Position numbers and translations under genes: made by a program. A model generated the notes under the pieces. It was not told the origin of the DNA, ran no database searches, and saw only the letters and a program-made list of their open reading frames with translations. From positions 1 to 64,000 of the forward strand of contig NZ_JAIQDG010000006.1 in NCBI RefSeq assembly GCF_020037125.1: 64,000 nucleotides of DNA, written 5' to 3'. The stretch's first letter is position 1; each line of letters begins with the position of its first letter. Below, one piece after another: positions 9,040 through 17,876 of this stretch. The DNA comes from Myxococcus sp. RHSTA-1-4 (GTDB lineage Bacteria; Myxococcota; Myxococcia; Myxococcales; Myxococcaceae).

Positions 9040-9381
9040 ATGGCACGTCCACGCAAAGAATTGTCCAATGTCCCACTGACACCGGCCATGGTGAACTGGG
9101 CGGAAGCCCTGGGAGACGCCATCGGCCGCGGCATGCTGCGGGCGCTCAACACCGGCATCCCGTCACTCGGTGGCAACGGTGTCTCCCATGGTGCGGGCAA
9201 CGGCGTGGCGGTTCGCCGCCGGGGCCGTCCGCCCAAGATGCTCTCCGGCAACGGACTGGTGTCGTCGGACCGGCGCTGCACGGTGGATGGTTGTGGCCGG
9301 GAGCAGCGCTCGAAGGGGCTCTGCTCGGCGCACTACCAGGCGGAGCGTCGCCGGCTGCTGGCGGGCGGGAAGCCCGCCTGA
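9040..9381 (+). CDS. Small putative DNA-binding protein with AT-hook and Cys/His cluster
   Basis: 113 residues, basic. The N-terminal helix (about 10-45) is amphipathic, followed by a Gly-rich linker. An AT-hook core (RRRGRPPKM, about 59-67) comes next, then a C-terminal cluster CTVDGC, then GLCSAHY, then a basic tail RRRLL. The spacing C-x4-C, C-x2-H suggests one bound zinc. The AT-hook is known to insert in the minor groove of A/T-rich DNA, so the protein is inferred to be a nucleoid-associated or regulatory protein. It follows its own AT-rich leader and stands alone. An MARPRKELSNVP start with GGAG 7 nt upstream fixes the ATG. No named family was recognised. Confidence 0.8.
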   Translation: MARPRKELSNVPLTPAMVNWAEALGDAIGRGMLRALNTGIPSLGGNGVSHGAGNGVAVRRRGRPPKMLSGNGLVSSDRRCTVDGCGREQRSKGLCSAHYQAERRRLLAGGKPA

Positions 9382-9511
9382 GCCCCCCCCGGCGCTCGCG
9401 GAATACGCCCACGGCCCTGGGCGATTCGCTTGCGTCAAATACCCCGGCGCTCCCCACACCCCTCTGTCGCGCCAGGGTGTCTCGACTTTTGAAACGTGCT
9501 CGGCCCTCTCC

Positions 9512-10210
9512 CTACGTACCCTGCCAGGGGTCCGTGGAAGAGGTGGTGGCCTTGAGCAATTCCCAGGCGGCCAGGACGTCCACCACGCGCTCCACCTCAT
9601 TGGGCAGTGAGCGGGCCCGCTGGGACTTCAGGTAATCCTCCGCGAAGGCCCGCAGGCGCATGCCCACGAAGAGCCGCGCCAGGGCGACCTCCGTCTGCCC
9701 GCTGAAGTCGAGGAAGCGGATGCCGAACCCGCTGCGTCCGCCGGGCCCGTTGCCGCGCTCCTCCCGGACGATTTCCGCGCGCGCCTGCACCGGCGCCGCG
9801 CCCGGCTCCAGCGAGAAACGCACCCCCAGCACCGTCCCCATCGGGAGGTAGAAGGTGCTCTCCAGGAAGGCGCCGCTGACGCTGACATTCACCGAGGTGA
9901 AGCTCGCGGCGAAGCGCCGCTCCCCGTCCCCGCCGTCCACCCATACCTCGAAGCGCGTGGCGAGCTGCGCCCGGGGAAACTGCCGGTGCTCGGCCTCGCC
10001 CTGGTTCATCTCGATGAGGGGCGCGACGAAAGGCGCGGCGGGCCGGCGGGACTCCAGCGCCACTCCCACCACCGGGCGGGGCTCCTTCACCGCCGCCGGG
10101 CGGGACTCCGGCCCCCGTCCCGCGTCCGGACGGGATTCCTTCCCCACTGGCGCCTCCGCCACCGCGGCGCGGGCCGTCCCACTCCCCTTCTGGGCAACCT
10201 TCCTCTGCAT
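9512..10210 (-). CDS. PilZ-domain protein (Myxococcus paralogous PilZ type)
   Basis: 232 residues. The first 70 or so are a disordered Pro/Arg/Ala-rich lead with repeated ESRPA/EPRP peptides. A PilZ barrel follows (about 75-180) with HRQFPRAQL (the RxxxR arm) and NVSVSGAFLES (D/NxSxxG), the two c-di-GMP contact motifs. The final 50 residues are helical. It probably senses cyclic di-GMP. The layout (disordered lead plus single PilZ) matches the multi-copy PilZ family of Myxococcus. It lies 113 bp downstream of rodA on the same strand with a hairpin between, so it is probably a separate transcription unit. Confidence 0.85.
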   Translation of the reverse strand: MQRKVAQKGSGTARAAVAEAPVGKESRPDAGRGPESRPAAVKEPRPVVGVALESRRPAAPFVAPLIEMNQGEAEHRQFPRAQLATRFEVWVDGGDGERRFAASFTSVNVSVSGAFLESTFYLPMGTVLGVRFSLEPGAAPVQARAEIVREERGNGPGGRSGFGIRFLDFSGQTEVALARLFVGMRLRAFAEDYLKSQRARSLPNEVERVVDVLAAWELLKATTSSTDPWQGT

Positions 10211-10301
10211 GACTCCACCTCCACCTTGCGCGGAAAGCTACCGCCTTCCTACCCGCAATGGTGGGGTGATTCACACCCTCTTGCGACGGCGCGGCCGGAG
10301 T

Positions 10302-10318
10302 CCCCGGGGAATCCGGGG
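10302..10318 (-). terminator. Short hairpin at the end of the mre/rodA operon
   Basis: CCCCGG (10302-10307) and CCGGGG (10313-10318) form a 6-bp stem with a 5-nt loop, a few bases beyond the rodA stop. No T-run follows. Confidence 0.35.
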
Positions 10319-10323
10319 ATGGC

Positions 10324-11475
10324 TCAGAACATGTGCCGGCGCATGCTGATATTCACGAGCAGGCCGACGCTGAGCATGACGGACATCATGGATGAGCCGC
10401 CGTAGCTCATCAGCGGCAGGGTGATGCCCGTCACCGGCAGCAGGCCGATGACCATGCCGATGTTCTCGAACACCTGCCAGAACAGCATGGCCACCACGCC
10501 CACCGCGACGAAGGCGCCGAACCTGTCGCGGGCGTTGAAGCCCACGCCCAGCCCGAAGATGAAGATGGCGCCATACAGCAGCAGGAGCAGCACGCACATC
10601 ACGAAGCCGTGCTCCTCCGCCCACACGGAGAAGATGAAGTCCGTGTGCTGCTCGGGCAGGAAGCGCAGGCCCGTCTGGGTGCCCTCGCGCCAGCCCTTTC
10701 CGGAGACGCCGCCGCTGCCCACCGCGATTTTCGACTGGGCCGCGTGGTAGCCGCTGCCGCGCAGGTCCGCTTCCGGGTCCAACCACCCGGAGATGCGCTG
10801 GCTCTGGTGCTTCTTCAGGTGGTGCCGGACGATGGTGGGACGCGGCTCGGGCACCTCACGGATGTAGTCGTTCCAGATGATGATGGCGCCCGCGAGGACT
10901 CCCGCGACCAGCGTGGCCACCAGGTACCAGCGCACCTTGCCGAAGAGGATGACGGTGAGCGACGTCAGGCCAATCATCAGCGCGGTGCCCAGGTCCGGCT
11001 GCACCAGCACCAGCACGAAGGGCACGCCGAAGACGAGCACCGGCTTCCACAGGCGCATCAGCCCGTAGGACGGCTCGTTGGGCCGGAAGTCGTCGTGGTA
11101 GACCTTGGCCAGCATCAGCACCACGCCAATCTTCATGAACTCCGCCGGCTGCAGGCGGAACGGGCCGATGATGAACCAGCTCTCCGCGCCCTTGGCGGTG
11201 TGGCCGAAGAAGCGCAGCGCGATGAGCGCCAGGATGTTGGCCGCGTAGATGGGCAGCGCCATGCGCTGAATCCACCGGTAGTCCACCAGGCACACCACCA
11301 GCACGGCCACCATGCCCAGCCCCAGGTAGAGGGCCTGGCTGGACCAGACGGGCGCGAGCGGCGGACGCGAGGCCGAGGCCAGGTTCCAGATGCCCAGGAG
11401 GCACACCGCCAGCACGCAGATGATGAGGCCCCAGGGAATGTGGGGCACCATCCGGCGCTCAATCCGCAGTTGCAC
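10324..11475 (-). CDS. rodA: RodA, SEDS peptidoglycan glycosyltransferase
   Basis: Polytopic SEDS-family polymerase that extends glycan strands from lipid II during cell elongation, working with the class B PBP encoded just upstream. About 383 residues and ten or so membrane segments. Family blocks include GAESWFIIGPFRLQPAEFMK, the LVLVQPDLGTALM stretch with the conserved Asp, the AVGSGGVSGKGW loop, the FLPEQHTDFIFSVWAEEHG block and the final GITLPLMSYGGSSM. I use the GTG at 11475, which has AGAGGA 8 nt upstream; a GTG at 11496 and an ATG at 11451 are alternatives. The start lies inside the end of mrdA, so translation is coupled. Confidence 0.95.
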   Translation of the reverse strand: MQLRIERRMVPHIPWGLIICVLAVCLLGIWNLASASRPPLAPVWSSQALYLGLGMVAVLVVCLVDYRWIQRMALPIYAANILALIALRFFGHTAKGAESWFIIGPFRLQPAEFMKIGVVLMLAKVYHDDFRPNEPSYGLMRLWKPVLVFGVPFVLVLVQPDLGTALMIGLTSLTVILFGKVRWYLVATLVAGVLAGAIIIWNDYIREVPEPRPTIVRHHLKKHQSQRISGWLDPEADLRGSGYHAAQSKIAVGSGGVSGKGWREGTQTGLRFLPEQHTDFIFSVWAEEHGFVMCVLLLLLYGAIFIFGLGVGFNARDRFGAFVAVGVVAMLFWQVFENIGMVIGLLPVTGITLPLMSYGGSSMMSVMLSVGLLVNISMRRHMF

Positions 11476-13498
11476 GCGTGTCGTCCTCTTCGTCACCCGG
11501 CAACTGCGCCGGAGGCAGCACGCCCCGCGTCAGCGCCGCCTCGTCGGCGCTCGGCGCGCGGCGCGACACGGACGGCGTGTAGGGCTGGTTGGGACGCGGC
11601 GGCGGCGCCGTGGCGTCCTGCTTCTTCAAGTCGAAGTACTTCTGGATGACGGCCATCGCCGTGGGCGCCGCGTCCGAGCCGCCGTGGCCGCCGTGCTCGT
11701 TCAGCACGACGATGGCCAGCTCCGGCTTGTCCGCCGGAGCGAAGCCGGCGAACCACGCGTGGTCCCGCTCGAAGTAGCTCATCTGGTGCGTCTTCAGACG
11801 CACCGTGCCGAGCCGGGCCACCTGCGCGGTGCCCGTCTTGGCCGCCACCTTCATGCTCTTGTCGCTGATGCCCGCCATGCGCGCGCGGTACGCGGTGCCA
11901 CCCGGCTCCTGGGCCACCTTCACCAACCCCTCCACCACCGCGTCGCGGTGCGCGCGGGGGATGTCCACCCGGCGGACGACCTCCGGCTTGAACTCCTCGA
12001 TGACCTGCCCGTCCAGGTTCTCCAGCCGCTGCACCATCTGCGGCTTGTAGAGCGTGCCGCCATTGGCGATGGCCGCGTACACCAGCGCCAGCTGCAGCGG
12101 CGTCACGTTGTTGTCGCCCTGACCGATGGCGCTGTTGAGCGCCATGCCCTTGGTGTAGCCGCCGGGCGACGCCTTGTCGTGGTACGCGCTGGTCGGCATG
12201 ATGCCCGGCACCTCCGCCACCACGTTGATGCCCGTGGGCGCCCCCAGGCCCAGCGCCTTGCCCATCTCGCCAATCGGGTCCAGGCCGATGGTATCCGCCA
12301 CCTTGTAGAACCAGGTGTCGCAGGAGGTCTTCATCGCGTTGTAGCCGTCCATGAGCCCGTGGCCGCTGTCCTTGTGGCAGCGCCAGGTGCGCGCGCCCAG
12401 CCGGTAGCCGCCGGGGCAGCTCACCATCGTCTCCGGGCGGAAGCTGCCCGACTTGTAGGCGGCCAGTTGCGTGACGACCTTGAAGGTGGAGCCCGGGCTG
12501 TAGTGCTCGGCGGCCACGCGGTTGACCATCGGCTCCAGCGGATCCCTCGACAGCAAGGCCATCTGCGCCGGCGTGACACGGCCGGTGAGCAGGTTGGGGT
12601 CGAAGCCCGGCCGGGACACCAGCGCCTTGATGAAGCCGGTGTTCACGTCGATGGCCACCACCGCTCCCGTCGCGCCCGGAAAGGCGCGCTCCGCCTCTTC
12701 CTGCAGGCGCATGTCGATGGACAGCACCAGGTTGCTGCCGGCGACGGGCGGCACCACCGCGTTGTCGCCGAGCTTGACGTTGAGCTCCTCAATCGTCTGG
12801 CCGCGCGCGTTCACCACTTCCTTGCGCACGCCGTCCTGACCGCGCAGGCGCTGCTCGAAGTAGCGCTCCAGGCCGCGCCGGCCGATGTAGTCCCCCAGGG
12901 CGTACCGCCCGCCGTCGGCGTTGAGCCGCTCCAGCTCCTCCTGGGTGATTTCGTTCATGTACCCCAGCACGTGCGACAGCACGGTGTTGGTGCGGTAGAA
13001 GCGGTGCGGGACGGGCGCCACCTCCACGCCGTCGAGGATGTCGCGGCGGGCGGCCAGCCGGTCGTACTCGTCGCGGGTGAGGTCCACGCGCACCGGCACC
13101 GGCTGGAAGGGCGCGTTGCGCCGTCCCATGCGCACCGTGTCCTCCACCTTCTTGCGCTGGTCCGCGTCCCACTGGAGCAGCTCCGCGAGCCGCGGAATCA
13201 CCTGCTCGAAGCAGTCCGTGCAGAAGGCCGGGGTGATGAAGGCGTCGAACGACGGGCGGCTGTCCACCAGGATGGTGCCGCGCGCATCCTTGATGACGCC
13301 GCGGTCGGCGCGCAGCCGCACCTCCTTGACGAAGTTGGCCACGCTCTTGGCGGCGTACTCGTCGCCCCGGGTGATTTGCAGCCGGTAGAGCTGGATGGAC
13401 AGCATCACCAGGCCCAGTGACATGGCGAGGCCCAGCCACAGGAAGCGCCGCTTCAGCTCGCGGCCCGGCGTCGTGTTGCCCAGCGTGGGAGGTGTCAC
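11459..13498 (-). CDS. mrdA: Penicillin-binding protein 2 (elongasome transpeptidase)
   Basis: Class B PBP that crosslinks peptidoglycan in the lateral wall, anchored in the inner membrane with a periplasmic catalytic domain. 679 residues. One membrane helix (about 20-42) precedes the PBP dimerisation domain, which has RADRGVIKDARGTILVDSRP. The transpeptidase domain has the nucleophile in SPGSTFKVV (SxxK), the SxN-equivalent region around TSCDTWFYKV (SCD, not SxN), and KTGTAQ. The C-terminal tail of about 60 residues is disordered and acidic. The GTG start overlaps the mreD stop by 4 bp. The gene order mreC-mreD-mrdA-rodA is the standard elongasome block. Confidence 0.96.
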   Translation of the reverse strand: MTPPTLGNTTPGRELKRRFLWLGLAMSLGLVMLSIQLYRLQITRGDEYAAKSVANFVKEVRLRADRGVIKDARGTILVDSRPSFDAFITPAFCTDCFEQVIPRLAELLQWDADQRKKVEDTVRMGRRNAPFQPVPVRVDLTRDEYDRLAARRDILDGVEVAPVPHRFYRTNTVLSHVLGYMNEITQEELERLNADGGRYALGDYIGRRGLERYFEQRLRGQDGVRKEVVNARGQTIEELNVKLGDNAVVPPVAGSNLVLSIDMRLQEEAERAFPGATGAVVAIDVNTGFIKALVSRPGFDPNLLTGRVTPAQMALLSRDPLEPMVNRVAAEHYSPGSTFKVVTQLAAYKSGSFRPETMVSCPGGYRLGARTWRCHKDSGHGLMDGYNAMKTSCDTWFYKVADTIGLDPIGEMGKALGLGAPTGINVVAEVPGIMPTSAYHDKASPGGYTKGMALNSAIGQGDNNVTPLQLALVYAAIANGGTLYKPQMVQRLENLDGQVIEEFKPEVVRRVDIPRAHRDAVVEGLVKVAQEPGGTAYRARMAGISDKSMKVAAKTGTAQVARLGTVRLKTHQMSYFERDHAWFAGFAPADKPELAIVVLNEHGGHGGSDAAPTAMAVIQKYFDLKKQDATAPPPRPNQPYTPSVSRRAPSADEAALTRGVLPPAQLPGDEEDDTRATAD

Positions 13499-13995
13499 CG
13501 CAAGAGCCCCACCTGGCGGTCCTGCCCCGCCTCGAAGCGGCGCAGGAGCGGGAAGAGCGCCAGCGCCGCCGCCCCCGTGAGCACCACCTGCAGGGGCAGG
13601 CCCGACAGCAGCGAGGACGTGCTGCCGTTCTTCACCGTCAGCCAGGTGAAGAACGCGGCCAGCAGCCCGTGCCCCACGTCCGCGCCCATGGCGAACAGGG
13701 CGAAGGACATGGCGCCGCGCACGTCCACGAAGGTGGACACCAGCCGGCCCACCAGGAAGGTGAAGACGGCCAGGAAGGTGAACAGCCCCGTGGGCTGGCC
13801 ACTCATGAGGTCCAGCAGGTAGCCCACCGCGAAGGCGGAGAAGGCCCCTTCCAGCAGCGTGGCGCGCAGGGCCAGGAACGCCACCAGCACCACGGTGACG
13901 TCAATCCGGCCGAGCACCAGGCCCGCCTGCTTCACCACCACCGACTCCAGCGTGAGCAACGCCAGCGCGAGACCCACCGTCACCAGGAACTTCAT
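13495..13995 (-). CDS. mreD: Rod shape-determining protein MreD
   Basis: 166-residue inner-membrane protein with five or six hydrophobic segments, the usual MreD size. It links MreC to the RodA/PBP2 synthase. Sequence conservation in the family is low. The call rests on size, hydrophobic profile, the segment VGYLLDLMSGQPTGLFTFLAV, which resembles the MreD signature (G-x-x-x-D), and the position between mreC and mrdA. It overlaps both neighbours by 4 bp (ATGA and GTGA), indicating coupled translation. Confidence 0.92.
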   Translation of the reverse strand: MKFLVTVGLALALLTLESVVVKQAGLVLGRIDVTVVLVAFLALRATLLEGAFSAFAVGYLLDLMSGQPTGLFTFLAVFTFLVGRLVSTFVDVRGAMSFALFAMGADVGHGLLAAFFTWLTVKNGSTSSLLSGLPLQVVLTGAAALALFPLLRRFEAGQDRQVGLLR

Positions 13996-14852
13996 TTCGA
14001 CGCGCCCTCCCCGGTGCTTCCCGGTGCCATGGCGCTATAGGGGCTGCCCACCACCAACACCTCCTCCAGCTTGCTCGTATCCACCGCCGGAACGATGTCC
14101 GCGCCCTGGAACATGCCGTGCTCCTTCTTCTCCAGGTTCGTCACCGTGCCTACCACCATGCCCGGAGGATAGATGCCATCCGTTCCCGCGGTGATGATGA
14201 GGTCGCCGTTCTCCACGTCCTCGGTGCGCAGCATGTTCTCCAGCTTGAGCGGCCCCGCGCCCGTCCCCGCCGCCGTGCCACGCGCCCGCGAGCGCTGCAC
14301 CCGCACCGCCACCCGGCTCTGCGGGTCCGTCACCAGCGCCACGTCCGCGTAGCCCCCCGTCGCCCGGATGACCTGCCCGACGATGCCGTCCGGCGTCACC
14401 ACCGACATGCCACGGAACACCCCGTCCTTCTCCCCGCTGCTGATGCGCACCGACAGGAGCTTCGCCACCGGGTTGACGCCCACCACCCGCGCCGGAATCT
14501 CCGGCCCCTCCGCCGTCTCCGCGTAGCCCAGGAGCTTGCGCAGCCGCTCGTTCTCCGTGCGGGCCTCCCCCAGCGACTGCACCGCCGCCCGGAGCTGGAG
14601 GTTCTCCAGGCGCAGCGCGTCATTCTCCTGCCGCACCCCGCGCAGGTCCAGGTAGCCCCGGACGGCGGCCACCGAGCCCTCGATGGCGGCGGTGAGCGCC
14701 TGCTGGACGGGCGAGGACAGGGCGATGACGGCCCTGTCCAGGGGGTTGGGGTCCCTGACCCTCCGCCCGCTCAGCAGGAAGGCCATGAGCGGGTAGAGCA
14801 GCAGGATGCCCACGATGAGGGGGCGGCGGTATCGCTTGAGGAGCGACAGCAA
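13992..14852 (-). CDS. mreC: Rod shape-determining protein MreC
   Basis: Bitopic periplasmic scaffold of the elongasome. 286 residues: cytoplasmic MLSLLKRYRR, a membrane helix (about 11-29), a coiled coil (about 65-105; RQENDALRLENLQLRAAV) and a two-lobed beta domain. The beta domain includes ARVVGVNPVAKLLSVRISSG, DGIVGQVI and GSPYSAMAPG near the end. It is the first gene of mreC-mreD-mrdA-rodA. mreB, which usually precedes mreC, is not here: the next gene upstream runs the other way. The operon must therefore have its own promoter in the 220-bp divergent gap. Confidence 0.95.
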   Translation of the reverse strand: MLSLLKRYRRPLIVGILLLYPLMAFLLSGRRVRDPNPLDRAVIALSSPVQQALTAAIEGSVAAVRGYLDLRGVRQENDALRLENLQLRAAVQSLGEARTENERLRKLLGYAETAEGPEIPARVVGVNPVAKLLSVRISSGEKDGVFRGMSVVTPDGIVGQVIRATGGYADVALVTDPQSRVAVRVQRSRARGTAAGTGAGPLKLENMLRTEDVENGDLIITAGTDGIYPPGMVVGTVTNLEKKEHGMFQGADIVPAVDTSKLEEVLVVGSPYSAMAPGSTGEGASK

Positions 14853-14924
14853 GGGGCGGAATCCCGGGGTGGGAGGGTGGGAGCGGGAGGGGTGGGGGCG
14901 GGCTAAAGTCTCTAAATCGCTTGC

Positions 14925-14954
14925 ATTTTCCGGTGCGTTGTCCTAGGCAGTCAA
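14925..14954 (-). promoter_or_regulatory. Candidate promoter of the mreC operon
   Basis: Read on the minus strand, TTGACT (14954-14949) and GAAAAT (14930-14925) are separated by 18 bp, about 75 bp before the mreC ATG. Both hexamers are 4-5 of 6 matches to the vegetative consensus, and the segment is the only AT-richer part of this divergent gap. Confidence 0.4.
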
Positions 14955-15072
14955 GGCCCTGTGTCGATGGTGGTCGCAGCTCCACCACCCACCGGCCGGG
15001 CTACCAACAACACCGCGTCGCGAGTCCTTCCGCACGGGTTTTCTCGGCGCGTTTGCCCTCGAAGTGACGACA

Positions 15073-16641
15073 ATGGACGGTCTGAATCCCCGGAAGGTCA
15101 TATCGCTGGTGTTCATCATCGCCATCGCGGTGGTGTTCACGCTGTCGTTCGGGCCGGGCAGCAGCGGCTTCGGCGGCACGGGCACGACGACGGCCCCTGG
15201 TTCGGTGGCCACGGTGAATGGCAAGGAAATCCCCATGCGGGACTTCGCCAATGCGTGGGCCCGGCAGATGCAGCGCCTGCGCGCCCAGGGTAGCCCCATC
15301 CCCGAGTCCATGGCCCGCCAGTTCGGCATGCACAACCAGGTGCTCGAGGGGCTGGTCAACACCGAGCTGCTCGCCCAGGCGGCCGAGCGCCACGGCATCA
15401 GCCCGTCCGACGAGGAGCTGCGCAAGCTGATCCACCAGAGCCCGGACTTCCACAACAAGGAGGGCCAGTTCGACTTCACCCGCTACCAGCAGGTGCTGCG
15501 CGACTTCTACCGGAAGACGCCGCAGGAGTTCGAGGGTGAGCTGCGCCGTCAGCTCGCGGCCCAGAAGATGGTGGAGGTGGTGCGCGCCAACGCGGTGGTG
15601 TCCGACGACGAGGTCCGGGCCCGCTACGAGAAGGAGGGCAACCAGGCCAAGGTCGTCTTCGCGCGCTTCCTGCCCACCATGTACGCGGAGAAGGTGCAGG
15701 CCCCCACCGCCGCGCAGCTCGCGGAGTGGAAGAAGGCGCACGAGAAGGAAATCAAGGACTACTACGAGGCCAACCGCTTCGTGTACCAGCAGCCGGAGCG
15801 CATCCGCGCGCGGCAGGTGCTGGTGAAGCTGGCCCCGGACGCCACCGGCGAGCAGAAGGCCCAGGCGAAGGCGAAGGCCGAGGCGCTGCGCAAGGAAATC
15901 GAGGGCGGCAAGGACTTCGCCGCCGTGGCGCTCGAGAGCAGCGAGGACCCGGGCAGCAAGGCGCGCGGCGGCGACCTGGGCTGGGTGGAGCGCGGCAGCT
16001 GGGAGCCGGCGCTGGCGGACGCGGCCTTCGCGCTCAAGGCCGGAGAGATGACGCAGCCGGTGGAGACGAAGTTCGGCGTGCACGTGGTGAAGGTGGAGGA
16101 GAAGCAGCCCGCCCAGGACAAGAAGCTGGAGGAGGTCCAGGACGAGATCGCCACCACGCTCTACAAGCAGGAGCGCGCGAAGGAGACGGCCCGCGCCGAG
16201 GCGGAGAAGGCGCTGGCCACCGTGCAGGGCGGCCGCGGCCTGAAGGAGCTCTTCCCGCCGGAGAAGGAGCAGCCGGCCCTGCTGCGCTTCGAGACGGAGA
16301 CGCGTCCGGAGGCCGTGGAGACGGACAAGTTCACCGCCGAGGGTGAGGCGGTGCCGCACCTGGGCCCCGCGCCCGCGCTGGTGAAGGCGGCCTTCGCGGC
16401 CAGCGGCCCGCAGGCGCTGGACCAGGTCTTCCCGGTGGGCGAGGGCTTCGTGGTGGCGCAGGTGGTGGAGCGCCAGAAGCCGGACGCCGAGGGCTTCGAG
16501 AAGCGCAAGGAGGAGCTGCGCGCCCAGGCCCGTCAGGCCAAGTCCATCGAGCTGACGGAGTCCTTCCTCAAGGCGCTGAAGAAGAGCGGCAACGTGGTGA
16601 CCAACGCCCAGGCCATCGACTCGGTGCTGGGCGCGGGCTGA
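15073..16641 (+). CDS. PpiD/SurA-like peptidylprolyl isomerase, membrane anchored
   Basis: Periplasmic foldase of 522 residues. A single N-terminal membrane anchor (about 9-25) is followed by a SurA_N-like chaperone region (about 45-195). A parvulin domain (about 235-345) begins at RIRARQVLVKL and includes GGDLGWVERGSWEPALADAA and TKFGVHVVKVEEK. A helical C-terminal region (about 345-520) includes a second degenerate parvulin-like fold (FPVGEGFVVAQVVERQKPD). The N-in anchor and single canonical parvulin resemble PpiD. A GTG 9 bp upstream of the chosen ATG is also possible. It is transcribed divergently from mreC, and a strong hairpin ends the gene. Confidence 0.88.
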   Translation: MDGLNPRKVISLVFIIAIAVVFTLSFGPGSSGFGGTGTTTAPGSVATVNGKEIPMRDFANAWARQMQRLRAQGSPIPESMARQFGMHNQVLEGLVNTELLAQAAERHGISPSDEELRKLIHQSPDFHNKEGQFDFTRYQQVLRDFYRKTPQEFEGELRRQLAAQKMVEVVRANAVVSDDEVRARYEKEGNQAKVVFARFLPTMYAEKVQAPTAAQLAEWKKAHEKEIKDYYEANRFVYQQPERIRARQVLVKLAPDATGEQKAQAKAKAEALRKEIEGGKDFAAVALESSEDPGSKARGGDLGWVERGSWEPALADAAFALKAGEMTQPVETKFGVHVVKVEEKQPAQDKKLEEVQDEIATTLYKQERAKETARAEAEKALATVQGGRGLKELFPPEKEQPALLRFETETRPEAVETDKFTAEGEAVPHLGPAPALVKAAFAASGPQALDQVFPVGEGFVVAQVVERQKPDAEGFEKRKEELRAQARQAKSIELTESFLKALKKSGNVVTNAQAIDSVLGAG

Positions 16642-16681
16642 GGCCCCTCCTTTCTCACACGAGGGACGTGCCACGAGGGCC

Positions 16682-16720
16682 GGGCCGGGGGTTGCTCCCC
16701 TTCCCGGCCCTTGGCCTTTT
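16682..16720 (+). terminator. Intrinsic terminator after the PpiD-like gene
   Basis: GGGCCGGG (16682-16689) and CCCGGCCC (16703-16710) form an 8-bp stem followed by TTGGCCTTTT. It lies between convergent genes and probably serves the plus-strand one. Confidence 0.7.
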
Positions 16721-16734
16721 CAGGAGCCCCGCCG

Positions 16735-17823
16735 TCAGCGCGCGGGGAAGTCGGAGGAGCCGTTGTCGGGGGCGGGAGGCACGGCGATGCTGAGGCCGTC
16801 CCGGCCCCGGGCCTTGGCCGCGTACATGGCGAAGTCCGCCGCGCGGATGAGGTCCATGGCGGAGCTGGCGTGGTCCGGGAAGGTGGCCACGCCCACGCTG
16901 GCGGTGAGGCGCACGGCCAGCCCGTGCTCCTTCAGGAAGCTCCGCCCGCGGAAGGCGTCGCAGATGCGCTGGCCGATGACGGTGGCCCCGTCCAGGTCCG
17001 TCTCCACCAGCAGCATGGCGAACTCGTCTCCGCCGTAGCGGAAGACGGCGTCCAGGTTCTGCCGCCCCAGGCCCATGAGCATGTCGCCCACCTCCTTCAA
17101 GGCGGCGCTGCCCATCAGGTGCCCGTGGCTGTCGTTGATGCTCTTGAAGTGGTCCAGGTCCAGGAAGACGAGCGCCAGCGGGTGGCGGAAGCGCGCCGCG
17201 CGCTTCACCTCGTGCTCCAGCAGCGCGCGCAGGTGCCGGGCGTTGTAGCAGCCGGTGTGCTCGTCGGTAATCGTGAGCTCCTGCACCCGGCGGAAGTTGC
17301 GCGCGTTTTCAATGGCGATGGCCGCGTAGTCGGCAATCGCGGTGAGGGTGGTGAGGTCCTCGTTGGTGAAGGGCGGGTCGGAGGGGCCGTTGACCAGCTC
17401 GATGATGCCCAGCACCCGGCCGCGGGCGATGAGGGGCACGGCGAGGATGGAGCGGGTGTGGAAGGCGGACGCCTGGTCGAAGCGGGGGGAGAAGCTGGGG
17501 TCGCCGCCCACGTCATGGACGAGCCGGGCGACACCGGAGGTGAAGACGGCGCCGGCGATGCCCTCGCCGGGGTTGAGCTGGAGGCCCTTCAAGACCTCGG
17601 CGCCGTCGCCCACCGCGATTTCGAAGTAGAGCTTCCCGGTGCGCTCGTCCTGGAGGATGAGGGACCAGTTGCGGGGCAGCAGCAGGCTGCTGACCTTCTG
17701 CATGACGAGCGCCAGCACCTCGCGCAGCTCCAGCGTGGAGGTCAGCGCCTTCGCCATCTCGTTGAAGGCGGCGAGCTGCTCCACCGTCCGCTTCATGGCC
17801 GACACGAGGTCTGCGGGTTTCAT
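16735..17823 (-). CDS. GAF-GGDEF diguanylate cyclase
   Basis: Makes cyclic di-GMP from two GTP. 362 residues. A short N-terminal helix precedes a GAF sensor (about 20-175; [39 protein letters not shown]) and a GGDEF domain (about 190-345). The GGDEF domain begins [12 protein letters not shown] and has the intact active-site [10 protein letters not shown] plus the GTP-binding [16 protein letters not shown]. At the RxxD inhibitory-site position, five residues before GGDEF, the sequence is QNLD, so product feedback inhibition is probably absent. No membrane segment or partner kinase is visible; the GAF ligand is unknown. The maf gene is divergent 53 bp away. Confidence 0.93.
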   Translation of the reverse strand: MKPADLVSAMKRTVEQLAAFNEMAKALTSTLELREVLALVMQKVSSLLLPRNWSLILQDERTGKLYFEIAVGDGAEVLKGLQLNPGEGIAGAVFTSGVARLVHDVGGDPSFSPRFDQASAFHTRSILAVPLIARGRVLGIIELVNGPSDPPFTNEDLTTLTAIADYAAIAIENARNFRRVQELTITDEHTGCYNARHLRALLEHEVKRAARFRHPLALVFLDLDHFKSINDSHGHLMGSAALKEVGDMLMGLGRQNLDAVFRYGGDEFAMLLVETDLDGATVIGQRICDAFRGRSFLKEHGLAVRLTASVGVATFPDHASSAMDLIRAADFAMYAAKARGRDGLSIAVPPAPDNGSSDFPAR

Positions 17824-17876
17824 CCGAAGAGTCCACTCCGAGGCGCAAGTCTGGTAAGGCCGCGCCGAGCCGTAAC

